Positions 1 to 8,084 of a stretch of 21,849 bases of DNA are shown piece after piece. Under the pieces are notes generated by a model. That model was not told where the DNA came from. It searched no databases and worked only from the letters and a program-made list of their open reading frames with translations. The stretch covers positions 1 through 21,849 of the forward strand of contig JBCBVA010000063.1 of the NCBI GenBank assembly GCA_039817825.1. Direction: 5' to 3'. The stretch is from PCC-7336 sp039817825. GTDB taxonomy: Bacteria; Cyanobacteriota; Cyanobacteriia; Thermostichales; PCC-7336. Each line of letters starts with the position of its first letter. Positions within the stretch are counted from its first letter, which is position 1. Position numbers and translations under genes: made by a program.

Positions 1-2
1 CA

Positions 3-115
3 TTAGCAGCCAGCAGTGCATTTGCAATTGCATGACTCGCCGCATGATTAAGACTTGCAGCTGCATTCACTGCCGCACTTGCACTCGCCTGAGCAGCATT
101 TATCCTGTACGGCAC
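3..115 (-). pseudogene. Cys-rich metallothionein-like tail, interrupted by an in-frame stop
   Basis: Read on the minus strand, this frame gives CCSGECKCGSECSCKS, then a TAA at 48-50. The same frame continues with SCGESCNCKCTAGC and a second TAA at 3-5. Together this is 11 Cys in about 33 codons, mostly as Cys-x-Cys pairs, which is the composition of a metallothionein-type metal-binding peptide. No start codon with a ribosome binding site is visible. The frame runs upstream into the 3' end of the MFS gene, which is read there in a different frame. The only nearby candidate start is a GTG about 30 codons upstream with no Shine-Dalgarno. I read it as a broken or fused small metal-binding gene. 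It does not closely match SmtA as I know it. The metal-binding reading rests on composition only. Confidence 0.4.
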
Positions 116-1176
116 CGCCTTGCTGGCCCCCAGGCTCTAGGACAATAGCACTGGTAACCAGTGACTGGTTTGGTACCGGCACAAAAAGCAGGGTTGGGTA
201 CGCTGCTTGTGGCCACCACACTAGCGGTTGTTCCCCACAGCAACATCGAGATTGCGGTGAACGCTCCATTCGGCAGCCACAGAATACTTAGATTGAGAAC
301 TCCCAATACGGCCAATGCCGCAAACATTGCTTGCTGAATACCGAACTTGCTGGCTAAACGACCGGCTGGAACTGCAGCGAACGCTTGGACTAAAAATACT
401 CCCCCTAAGATGAGCCCCGCAGCACTGCCTGGCACACGAGCACCTAATACATCCGAAAACGTCTCAAGTGCGAGTCGAAATCCGATCGCGATCCCCACTC
501 CAGCCACAAACACGATTGCCAACGCTATTAGCGATAGGCTTTCCTGAGTCATCGACTTTTCTTTCCATTCAGGGACAGCTTGTTTTGGGGATATTGCTCG
601 TAATAATGCTGCTGCTGCCAACAAGACTAGCGACCCGACGCCGAAGGTGACTACGGGGCCCAAGTTCAGCAAATAACTGCGCGTAAATACTCCGATGGAA
701 CTAGCCAGAGAGCCAATCATGGTTAGGACAGCAGCGGCAGAGGCCCATTGGGTTTGGATTGCATAGCGACCCAAGAGCGAAAGAGCTGGGCTGCGAAAAC
801 AGCTCATGGCCAATGCCCAGGCCACCATCAGTAGCAGTAGCAGCCCCCTCACAAATCCGTTTGCAGGCCCTAGGACTGTGATGGCCGGAATAGCGATGAA
901 CAGTCCCGAGGACACGACAATTCCGGCAAAAATGAAGGGAAATTGCGTGGTTAAAGTCCGTTGCAGGCGATCGGAGAAGCTGCCCATTAAGGGTTCCATG
1001 GCGATCGCTAAGGCGGTTTCAACCAAAATCACCCAAAAGACTGCACCTGTGCCAAACCCAAATTGACCGAGCAGATTGGGCAGATACAGGCTATAAATCA
1101 CCCACGAGAGTGTGATTGACGCTTGCAATCCCCCCAGAGCCAAAACGGGTTTCCACAAAATCGGACTGCGATTCAT
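100..1176 (-). CDS. MFS transporter, C-terminally truncated
   Basis: The product is 358 residues with about ten hydrophobic membrane segments, starting at residues 10-30. It has an MFS loop (MEPLMGSFSDRLQRT) after the second segment, in the place of the usual GxxxDRxGRR motif. It is therefore a major facilitator secondary transporter of the inner membrane; the substrate is unknown. An AAGGA ribosome binding site lies 9 bases before the ATG. Family members normally have 12 segments and about 400 residues. Here segments 11-12 are missing: after WGTTASVVATSSVP the reading becomes polar and Cys-containing (AFCAGTKPVTGYQCYC) and ends. The gene looks frameshifted or recombined near its 3' end and may be non-functional. 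It is divergent from the AraC/GyrI regulator, which suggests regulated drug efflux; that link is inference. Confidence 0.7.
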   Translation of the reverse strand: MNRSPILWKPVLALGGLQASITLSWVIYSLYLPNLLGQFGFGTGAVFWVILVETALAIAMEPLMGSFSDRLQRTLTTQFPFIFAGIVVSSGLFIAIPAITVLGPANGFVRGLLLLLMVAWALAMSCFRSPALSLLGRYAIQTQWASAAAVLTMIGSLASSIGVFTRSYLLNLGPVVTFGVGSLVLLAAAALLRAISPKQAVPEWKEKSMTQESLSLIALAIVFVAGVGIAIGFRLALETFSDVLGARVPGSAAGLILGGVFLVQAFAAVPAGRLASKFGIQQAMFAALAVLGVLNLSILWLPNGAFTAISMLLWGTTASVVATSSVPNPAFCAGTKPVTGYQCYCPRAWGPARRCRTG

Positions 1177-1676
1177 AGATTCGATTCCTTAGGCTGGCTG
1201 TGTGGTTGTGGTGCAACACGACACATGCGCCCATCTTTCCCACACTTCATTTAGCACTCCAAACAAACGCCCGGTGAAGTTCCCACTAATGCTAGGACTC
1301 GCAACAGCGAGAGCGCTTCGTTTGGGCGCTTATGCACCGATATGCATGGGAGATTTCTGTCGCGAGGGGGTCGATGGTTGCTGTCTGTCCTGCCACTATC
1401 ATCCGAATTGAGGGCTTGGAATGCGATCGTCATCACACCGTTGACAACGATAATTTTGATGAGAATTTCCGGTCCTGCTTCGCTCTTCGAACTCCAGGTA
1501 TATCAGCACAGTCTATAGGCGGCGTCAGGCCGCTTGGCGGGGATCGCAAAATAATTGGTTTGAACGAGAGAAAACCGTCCAGTCTTCGATACCGCAAGAA
1601 CTATCAAGTACCGGAATTGAGATGTCGTTACGATCGGCAGCGAGCACTGAAAAAGAGCAGTGGGCTTGAGGTCAGG
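1177..1676. other. Intergenic region between divergent MFS and AraC genes
   Basis: About 500 bases lie between the two divergent starts. The frame of the regulator stays open upstream to 1332, but that stretch does not resemble AraC family sequence and is probably not translated. A segment at 1357-1395 weakly resembles the 3' half of a tRNA-Asp (see rejected items). I see no convincing promoter hexamers, terminator or RNA gene. Confidence 0.4.
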
Positions 1677-2504
1677 ATGGATTTGGTACGGAGAGCGTTG
1701 TGGTACGTAGAAACCCACTTTCAGCGGGGCATTGACCTCGAGGCTGTGGCCAGTGCCACTCACGTTTCCCGCTACCACTTGACCCGAGCCTTCTCGACGG
1801 CAACGGGGACCTCATTGATGAAATACGCTCGGCGACGACGACTCACCGAGGCGGCCAAACATATTGCTGTGGGAGCCGAGGATTTGCTGGCTGTGGCGAT
1901 TGAGTATGGCTATGGCTCGCACGAAGCGTTTTCGCGGGCGTTTAAAGAGGAATTCAACATCACTCCCCAGACCGTTCGCACCCAGGGACATCTGAACAAT
2001 CTTGCATTAACGGAGGCATTAGCCATGAAGACATCACCTACCCCCCACCTCGCAGCTCCACGAATCGAAACCCTTCCCGATCGCATGCTGGCAGGGATGG
2101 TCGAACGCTACAGTATGGACGCCATGTCGGGCATTCCGAATCAGTGGCAACGGGTTAGATCGTTTCTCGAACAGATGAATCCCGAGAATCGGGAAGCCGT
2201 TGGAGTCTGTTTCAACTGCGATGACAACGGGCAGTTTGACTACATGACGGCGATCGCTGTTGACGAGCGCCAGGAGTTGCCATTCGGGCTAGTCCAGATG
2301 CAACTACCGCAGCAAAAATATGCCGTGTTCCATCACGCTGGCCACATCTCTGATATCCAGGCGGTAACGGCTGCTATTTGGAACCGGTATTTACCGGACG
2401 GGGGCTTCTCCGTGACTGGCGGAGTATCGCTGGAGAAATATAGCAATACCTTTGACCCAGATACGGGGTTGGGTGGATTCGAAATTTGGGTCGCCATTCA
2501 GTAG
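1677..2504 (+). CDS. AraC-family regulator with GyrI-like effector domain
   Basis: The protein has 275 residues. Residues 1-110 form an AraC-type double helix-turn-helix, with DLEAVASATHVSRYHLTRAF as the first and VAIEYGYGSHEAFSRAFKEE as the second, followed by the usual P-Q-T-V-R. Residues from about 125 to the end form a GyrI-like/SoxS-Rob effector domain, starting PRIETLPDRMLAGM and ending GGFEIWVAIQ. This is the Rob/BmrR type of plan, in which small hydrophobic ligands bind the C-terminal domain. The ATG at 1677 was chosen because GAGG lies 6 bases before it and family similarity starts there; the open frame to 1332 has no family sequence. It is divergent from the MFS gene, which fits control of efflux. 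Its stop lies 19 bases from the stop of the histidine kinase gene, with no evident terminator between them. Confidence 0.88.
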   Translation: MDLVRRALWYVETHFQRGIDLEAVASATHVSRYHLTRAFSTATGTSLMKYARRRRLTEAAKHIAVGAEDLLAVAIEYGYGSHEAFSRAFKEEFNITPQTVRTQGHLNNLALTEALAMKTSPTPHLAAPRIETLPDRMLAGMVERYSMDAMSGIPNQWQRVRSFLEQMNPENREAVGVCFNCDDNGQFDYMTAIAVDERQELPFGLVQMQLPQQKYAVFHHAGHISDIQAVTAAIWNRYLPDGGFSVTGGVSLEKYSNTFDPDTGLGGFEIWVAIQ

Positions 2505-2523
2505 CATCACCCGAATAGCCGAT

Positions 2524-5500
2524 CTAATTGGGCAGGGGAACGACTAAGCGAGCGATGGTGCCCGTATCGGTCTTGCGAGCCTTCCAGCTAATCTCGCCAC
2601 CGATTAATTCAGCCCGATAGCGCATATTCAGCAGACCGTGCGACCCTTCGCGGGTGGGATTATCCGGCATGCCGCGACCGTTATCGATTACCTTGACTTC
2701 CAAACGATCGCCGATCGCTCGAATACTGCAATCGACGCGAGTTGCTCCAGCATGTTTCACCACATTGTTGAGCGCCTCTTGTACGATGCGAAATAACGTG
2801 CTCTGGGTCAGCGGTTCTAAGCGACTCAGTTCTCCATTGGTGCGATCGTCAAACCGAGTCAGCAAGGATGTACTCGATCGCTGAGCGGCCCGTTCCAGTA
2901 AACTGCGCAACGCTGACCCGAGATTGAACGCCCGCATCGCCGTGGGCTGCAAATCTTCCACAATGCAGCGCAATTCGGCAATGGTCTCCTTCAACTGCTG
3001 GCTAATGCTGGAGATTTCCCGTTGGCGCACGTCCGCATCCAGCTCGGGATCGTTCGCTAACTGACGCATTTTGCGGGACATCGCCCCCAAATCCGCAATG
3101 GTTTGATCGTGCAAGTCTGCCGCTAGACGCTTACTTTCTGCTTCGCGCCCCTCCGATAACCCCCGCAGGGCTGCAGCCATCGCATCTTGCATGCGAGCTT
3201 GTTCGGAAAACTGAGTCCGCTGTACTGCCACTGCCGTCATATCCGCGATCGCCCCTAACAGCTCCAATTCAGCCGTTGCAAACCCTGTCACCGCCCGGCG
3301 ATCTCCCCGCTCCAATTGCTCGTGTTCTGCCATCGTTGCACACAGCACCCCCAATACTTCCGCTTCAATCGTGACGGGAACCGCCACCAACCCTGCGATG
3401 CCAGCGTCAATCAAGTTTTGTCGAGCCTGGGGTGCTATTGGATAGGTACGTACATCTTCAATGGTGAGACTGTCCCGCTGACCGTAGCAGGTGATTAGCA
3501 GTAGCCAGCTCAGGTCGGAGATTACCTCTGCTACTTTAGGGATCGCCCTATCGTCAGTCGTCGCCGATCGCACGGCATTATCTTCCCGCTCAAATCGCTG
3601 TGTCACTTTAAATTGTGCTGGCTGTGACACCGGCTCAACCTTTGTGGATAGCGCAATATTGCGCTGAATTTGTTCGCCAATCTGCTGTTGCAAGTCCTCC
3701 GAAGACAGGGCTGTCTGCTGACTGTGCTGTGAGGACAACGTAATAAACTCGCAGCGATTCACCCCCAACGCATCCGCCATTCCTTTGAGGGCGAATTCAA
3801 TAATGCCGCCGACGGTGGAGGTGCCGGTCAGCGATTGAGCCAGCTGGCGAAGCAGGGTTTCTCGCTGGGCCAACCGGCGGGCCCGGTCATACAGTTGAGC
3901 TTGCTTGAGGGCAATGCCAGCCTGTTCTGCCACGGCGATCGCCAGCAAAAATTTCTCGTGAGGGAAGACGGACTCATCACAGGGAACCGTCATCAAAATC
4001 GTGCCCATGAGCTCCCCTGCCTGTAGCAACGGTAATAGGGCACAGCAACTAGTATCTGTAAGTTGGAAAAACTGCCTCTCGGCCTCGGAAATGTATTGAA
4101 AGTCGTCAACCGTCAACTGTAGCGGATAGCCATTGGTCAGGGTTTCGTAGAGGTCGAGCTGTTGGATATTGTGGCTAGCGTCTGTTGTTGTTGCTGTTGT
4201 GGAGGGGGGGGCACTGCTGTTGTCATACAGTTGAATTTTGCAATCTTCCAGTTCCAGAGCAGCGGCTAGCGATTGCTCGATGGATTCCAGCACTTGGGTG
4301 GGGTCGAGGGAGTTGCGGATGTCAGCACTAATCTCGTTCAGCAGTGATTCCCGCTTCGCCTGCTGCTGTGTTTTTTCGTACAGGCGGGACTGGTTAATTG
4401 CGATCGTCAGCTGTTCGGCTACGGCCTTAAGCAACTTGCGATCGGCGTCTGTCCACCCTAAGGGAGTACTGGCATACGTGGACGCGCTGCCTATAAATCC
4501 AGTGGTCTGCCCGGTCGTCACATCCGCTGCGGGTAGTTGGTAATAGTCCGGACGACAGCGGTGGACACTGAGAATACCGTAGTGGTCTTGCCCCAAATTC
4601 ATGCCGGCTACAATCAACGACTGCACCCCGGCGTTGTAGAGGGCACGCTGATTTTTCGGCTCGATCTCGTACAGAGACGACCATCCTTGAATGACGATCG
4701 CCTCGTCTGGCCGAAACAGCTTTACCGCTAAAGCATTGCCTTTCAGGGATACCCGCCGACCCAGCCACGAATCTACACCGGGAAACGCATAGGCATAACG
4801 GTAGGTAACCGACTCTAGACTGGAATCTCCAAACAAAAACTGGGCCCGGCTGGCTTGCAGCGCTTCCCCAATTTCGGTGACCGCCGCCTGCAAGATCTCA
4901 TCTAGGTTCAGGGAAAATCGTATCCGATCGGTCATGCGGTATAGCAACGCCTGCCGTTCGGCTTGTCGCTGAAATTGCTCTAGCAATCGAGCTTTATTCA
5001 GGGCTACGGCCACCTGGGTGGCGATCGCTTTCAGCCACTCTCGACGTTCGGCATTGAGGGGGGAACGGTCTCTCCAGCCCAGATAGAGATGGGCCATTAC
5101 CTCTTCGCGAGGGGCCTCCATCAAGACAATGGGGACAGTGACTAGAGTGCGATAACCCGCGTGACACAAATTCTGACGCAAGCGTTCGTGCTCTCCCGAG
5201 GCGACGAGTTCCGCTTCGCGCAAATCGAACCAACCAATATCCCGCATCTCTGGCGATGGGGCAAAGGTTTTCAGCAGTGTGGTGAGGGCCTGCGGATCGA
5301 CTGGAATCGCTCGCACATCGGGGGATGAATAGGCTTGCAGGCAAAACTTAGGTCGCACTTTTGAGGCCAACACCAATCCTAATGTCACGCGCACGCGATC
5401 GGCGTTAAAGGCCTCTCCTACCGATTCCACCGTGGCATGCAACAGTTCCGCGACTCCGACCGCCTGGCGCAGTTTTTGGCCCACAGCCCTTAGAATCGCG

Positions 5501-6084
5501 TCACGATTGGCCTGCCGCCGCAACTGTTGAGCTTGACGGGCAGTGGCGATCGCGCTGGCGGTGTGGGTGCTGATGAACTGCAACACCTCCAAAAACTCGG
5601 GCTCTAGCGTGGTGTGGCTGAAGACCGCTACGCATCCCATCAGATCGGTGCCCAGCGTAATGGGATAGCCTGCAAACCCGACTAAATTTTCAGCGTCAAT
5701 CCACTGGGGGCTTTGAATCCACGGCTCCTCTTTCAAGTTGTTGCTCAGTTTGGGGGCGCGGCTGCTCACCAATGCTCCAATTGGACTGTCGTCAGCAACC
5801 AGCTGGCTGATTCGCTCCATTGCCGGACTAATTAATCCTGCAGTGGCTTGAATGTGCAGGGTTTCGTCCACCGTGTCGTAAAACCACACCAGTGCCGAAG
5901 CCAAGCCTAGTTTTTTCACCAATCCTGTCGCTAATCTTTGCGCCACCTCAGCAGGATTTTCCTGCAAGTGCAATTGTTTTGAGGTTGGATCGCGCCAAAC
6001 CCCCAGACTTTCGATAATGGCGTTTGCTGATTGAAGCTGAGCAAACAGACGCTGGGTGGAGTTTGGAGATACGGGCACGGGCAC
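2524..6084 (-). CDS. Five-GAF sensor histidine kinase, NarL/DegS type
   Basis: The protein has 1186 residues and no membrane segments, so it is a cytosolic sensor. Five GAF-like modules lie at about 45-184, 207-363, 394-566, 596-731 and 757-956, joined by Arg/Gln-rich probable coiled coils such as LLEQFQRQAERQALLYRM. The kinase core is HisKA_3 type. The H-box KRLAADLHDQTIADLGAM places the phosphoacceptor at His992. The ATPase domain has the N-box EALNNVVKHA near 1103, G1 DNGRGM at 1134-1139 and G2 GSHGLLNMR from 1147. Kinases of this class pair with LuxR/NarL-type response regulators, and none is present here. None of the GAFs shows the Cys-His signature of bilin-binding cyanobacteriochromes, so the signal is unknown. 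GC-rich coding runs throughout with no breaks. The gene converges on the AraC gene. Confidence 0.93.
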   Translation of the reverse strand: MPVPVSPNSTQRLFAQLQSANAIIESLGVWRDPTSKQLHLQENPAEVAQRLATGLVKKLGLASALVWFYDTVDETLHIQATAGLISPAMERISQLVADDSPIGALVSSRAPKLSNNLKEEPWIQSPQWIDAENLVGFAGYPITLGTDLMGCVAVFSHTTLEPEFLEVLQFISTHTASAIATARQAQQLRRQANRDAILRAVGQKLRQAVGVAELLHATVESVGEAFNADRVRVTLGLVLASKVRPKFCLQAYSSPDVRAIPVDPQALTTLLKTFAPSPEMRDIGWFDLREAELVASGEHERLRQNLCHAGYRTLVTVPIVLMEAPREEVMAHLYLGWRDRSPLNAERREWLKAIATQVAVALNKARLLEQFQRQAERQALLYRMTDRIRFSLNLDEILQAAVTEIGEALQASRAQFLFGDSSLESVTYRYAYAFPGVDSWLGRRVSLKGNALAVKLFRPDEAIVIQGWSSLYEIEPKNQRALYNAGVQSLIVAGMNLGQDHYGILSVHRCRPDYYQLPAADVTTGQTTGFIGSASTYASTPLGWTDADRKLLKAVAEQLTIAINQSRLYEKTQQQAKRESLLNEISADIRNSLDPTQVLESIEQSLAAALELEDCKIQLYDNSSAPPSTTATTTDASHNIQQLDLYETLTNGYPLQLTVDDFQYISEAERQFFQLTDTSCCALLPLLQAGELMGTILMTVPCDESVFPHEKFLLAIAVAEQAGIALKQAQLYDRARRLAQRETLLRQLAQSLTGTSTVGGIIEFALKGMADALGVNRCEFITLSSQHSQQTALSSEDLQQQIGEQIQRNIALSTKVEPVSQPAQFKVTQRFEREDNAVRSATTDDRAIPKVAEVISDLSWLLLITCYGQRDSLTIEDVRTYPIAPQARQNLIDAGIAGLVAVPVTIEAEVLGVLCATMAEHEQLERGDRRAVTGFATAELELLGAIADMTAVAVQRTQFSEQARMQDAMAAALRGLSEGREAESKRLAADLHDQTIADLGAMSRKMRQLANDPELDADVRQREISSISQQLKETIAELRCIVEDLQPTAMRAFNLGSALRSLLERAAQRSSTSLLTRFDDRTNGELSRLEPLTQSTLFRIVQEALNNVVKHAGATRVDCSIRAIGDRLEVKVIDNGRGMPDNPTREGSHGLLNMRYRAELIGGEISWKARKTDTGTIARLVVPLPN

Positions 6085-6662
6085 CTCGCGTAAACGGGTT
6101 GGGCTCTGAATCTAACTATGACTACTATTTCACTATGACCAATCCTACTGAATGCACGTTCGAAGCGAAGTACGGCTTTGGGCAAGAGTGAAGCTAGAAA
6201 CCGACAATTGCGCTCTCTCGTTTAATCCCATCAGAGCTGAAGTCTTGGTTGCCCTCTGCCTCAGAGTGGTTTAAGGACTTGGGCTGAATGACTCGCAACA
6301 CTTAATGGTCCAGACCCCCCGAATAGGCTGCTGCTCCTGAATTATTGATTGGAACAACCTACCTCTCATGCTCGACCCTTACTGTCGCCAGTGTTGATCT
6401 CTGGGGACAGGTTTGAAGCAACAAAATGGGTAAGCTCTCCTCGTGATGGCACTGGTTGTATGTAGATCTCGATCAGTTTTGTTTCGCTCGCGAATGATTA
6501 ATGATTGAATTCCGTGAAGAAACAGCCATTCGTTCAATACAAAATACCCGATCCCATTGAATGAGATATCGCAAGTGAATAGCAGCGCTCGCCAGCGGGC
6601 TGATATCGATTCAGACGGATACAATTGCACCATTTGCCACTCAAAATCGCGAGGAAATTGTC
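6085..6662. other. Intergenic region upstream of the kinase and SNase-like genes
   Basis: This is a 578-base divergent spacer that must hold promoters for both flanking genes. A TACAAT hexamer at 6620-6625, about 38 bases before the SNase-like ATG, could be a -10 box, but no matching -35 is visible. The reading frames here have no recognisable protein features. I see no RNA gene or strong terminator. Confidence 0.4.
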
Positions 6663-7226
6663 ATGTTTAAACGGTGTGTTTTGGCCTTGGCGACGATTGG
6701 ATTGCTAACGCCTACTGTTGCACGTGCGTATGGCGAACCTCGCGTTGTACCCAACTACCCGTTCTACTTTGAGAATGAAGTTCTCGACCAATACCCCACT
6801 GCCACGGTTGTGAAAGTATTGAGTGGCAATCAAGTGGTGGTTCAAGTGGATGGCGAGCCCCGCCTGCGGGCGATCGAACTGGCTGGAGTTCGCAATCTAG
6901 AGGCATATGCACCCGAGATTGAGGAGCTGGCGGTGGCCGCGCTCGAAGATGCTATCCTGCACCAACAAGTGCGCCTGGAAGGGGACACCTTCCAACGTGA
7001 GCCTTCCGGAACGGCTTACGTCCAAGCCTATGTCTGGCTGCATGGCGCTCAGATGAATGAAGAACTGGTTCGGAACGGGTTGGCTACCGTCGGAGGCAAC
7101 ACCCACTACCAACGTCGGACGACCTACTTGCGTGGCGTTCAGGATGAGGCGATCGCTGCTGGTGTCGGGATTTGGTCGCTAGAGTTAGATGGCCGCACGT
7201 CAGCCGAAATTCTCGAGTCTCGCTAG
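6663..7226 (+). CDS. Exported SNase-fold protein, probably catalytically inactive
   Basis: The protein has 187 residues. Residues 1-22 form a signal peptide (Lys-Arg, a hydrophobic core, then VARA at the cleavage site), so it is likely periplasmic or secreted. Residues 45-172 match the staphylococcal nuclease/thermonuclease fold: a strand with VVKVLSGNQVVVQVDG, then RLRAIELAGV, then AYVWLHGAQMNEELVRNGLATV, and a late VGIWS. In active SNases the DGDT motif, an Arg/Asp/Glu set in RLxxxDxPE and an Arg before LAYV are needed. Aligned here they read SGNQ, R-ELAGVR without the Asp and Glu, and Tyr119, so most of the active site is gone. GAGG lies 8 bases before the ATG and supports this start. The gene stands alone. 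It may be a structural or binding protein rather than a nuclease. Confidence 0.75.
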   Translation: MFKRCVLALATIGLLTPTVARAYGEPRVVPNYPFYFENEVLDQYPTATVVKVLSGNQVVVQVDGEPRLRAIELAGVRNLEAYAPEIEELAVAALEDAILHQQVRLEGDTFQREPSGTAYVQAYVWLHGAQMNEELVRNGLATVGGNTHYQRRTTYLRGVQDEAIAAGVGIWSLELDGRTSAEILESR

Positions 7227-7807
7227 CGGGTTGCTGACGTTAATTAGAACGCGGGATCGGGACGTTAAGAGCGCTTGATTTTCCTGTCGAAATCGAGAGC
7301 TGATTCCCGATTCCCCTTGACTCGTTTTCTAATTGTCCACTTATATTATTGATCGATTTCGTCATTGATTTACAGATGTAGTCTGCTTGTGCCTAGCTTA
7401 CTCAGCGAGCACGAATTTTATATAGATTGATATGTAAATCTATGGTCAGTGGAAAATCACCACTCAAATCATTTCAATGAGATAAAATATCGAGTTTATT
7501 TTCAAAAAAAATAAGTAGTTTCTCTCCCGGCCGCAGTCACATTTTTCGAGCAAAATAACAGCGATTCTGCGTAGACGCACAGACGGTTGCAACGCGGCTT
7601 GACGGACAAAACTTAAGTGGGTATGGCAAACGGCCCATGTCTGCGCCCAAATACGCTTGCCATCCCTCCACAGGCAAGTTCTACTCTTACCTGCAATGTT
7701 CAGCTTCTCTTCAGGACATGTAGCGTTTGGCCATCCGCTAAGCAGACTTCTCAACTCTCTGTTTCCTGCCCCGCAAGGGCTGGAGCCATTCCTTAACTCT
7801 CGATCTT

Positions 7808-7907
7808 ATAGCGATCGGCAATCCGCTATGGAGAGTTCCATCGGTATTTTTCCTGGCCAGTCAAGGCTTTGAGCTGTCTTTGCACTCCAGACCTTACAGC
7901 GGATTGC
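7808..7907 (+). repeat. Dispersed structured repeat, copy A
   Basis: This 100-base unit aligns without gaps to 14350-14449 at about 72% identity. Its ends carry an inverted repeat, GCAATCCGCT at 7818-7827 and AGCGGATTGC at 7898-7907. The conserved inner part includes GGAGAGTT, AAGGCTT and ACTCCAGACCTTA, where GGAG/CTCC and AAGG/CCTT can pair further. It also has a small local hairpin, ATAGCG/CGCTAT. It is intergenic and resembles a REP- or MITE-type element without coding capacity. Confidence 0.7.
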
Positions 7908-7934
7908 TATGGAGTGTGCGGCAGGCTCTTGGAT

Positions 7935-7958
7935 GTTAGGGAGGAAAGCCTCCCTAGC
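7935..7958. repeat. Perfect-stem hairpin
   Basis: TAGGGAGG and CCTCCCTA form an 8-bp perfect stem around an AAAG loop, extended by one G-U and one G-C pair. No T-run follows on either strand, so it is not a standard terminator. It lies 27 bases after repeat copy A and has no counterpart next to copy B. Confidence 0.55.
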
Positions 7959-8047
7959 GCTTGCCTTAAAGCATTACGTCGAAGTCACTAGGGGCCGCTC
8001 GACGACCCCGAGTCTTTTCTACTTCTTAGAGAGGGAAAGCAATTTGC

Positions 8048-8078
8048 TTGACTTAGAGCACGCTCTAATTTTTAGGCT
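8048..8078 (+). promoter_or_regulatory. MerR-type promoter with overlong spacer and dyad operator
   Basis: TTGACT at 8048-8053 and TAGGCT at 8073-8078 are separated by 19 bp, the overlong spacing typical of promoters controlled by MerR-family factors. The spacer begins with the dyad TTAGAGCACGCTCTAA (8053-8068), two 7-base arms around AC. It lies directly before the merR gene, so autoregulation of the whole operon is likely. Predicted initiation falls within a base or two of the ATG at 8085. Confidence 0.7.
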
Positions 8079-8084
8079 ACGGAC

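Larger units (their letters stand above)
7227..8084. other. Gene-poor 858-base stretch with repeat and hairpins
   Basis: No reading frame here has recognisable protein features. The first 300 bases are AT-rich. The second half holds a 100-base dispersed repeat (7808-7907), a strong hairpin (7935-7958) and the MerR promoter/operator at its right edge. It may be the remains of decayed mobile DNA, but no transposase sequence is recognisable. Confidence 0.5.

Noticed and set aside
1357..1395. A tRNA-Asp-like 3' half: CTGTCGCGAGGGGGTCG resembles the anticodon arm and variable region of tRNA-Asp, and the stretch ends in TGCCA.
   Set aside because: The T-arm GTTCGA motif is absent, the T stem does not form, and no matching acceptor or D-arm is visible upstream. 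At best it is a decayed fragment; the match may be chance.
1332..1676. A longer N-terminus for the AraC-type regulator from an upstream ATG at 1332.
   Set aside because: The extra 115 residues have no AraC family similarity, and a well-spaced GAGG precedes the ATG at 1677.
2524..6084. Bilin-binding (cyanobacteriochrome) GAF domains in the large kinase.
   Set aside because: The few Cys-His or Cys-Arg pairs (LCHAGY in the second GAF, HRCRPD in the third) are not in the canonical chromophore-binding context.
6379..6633. A minus-strand 84-codon frame in the gap upstream of the SNase-like gene.
   Set aside because: No ribosome binding site, no recognisable motif and irregular composition; it would also cover the promoter region of the SNase-like gene.
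7464..7754. A minus-strand 96-codon frame with CDCGRERN, reminiscent of a TnpB zinc ribbon.
   Set aside because: There is only one Cys pair, no RuvC motif and no second zinc knuckle. The rest is not transposase-like, so it is probably a chance frame.
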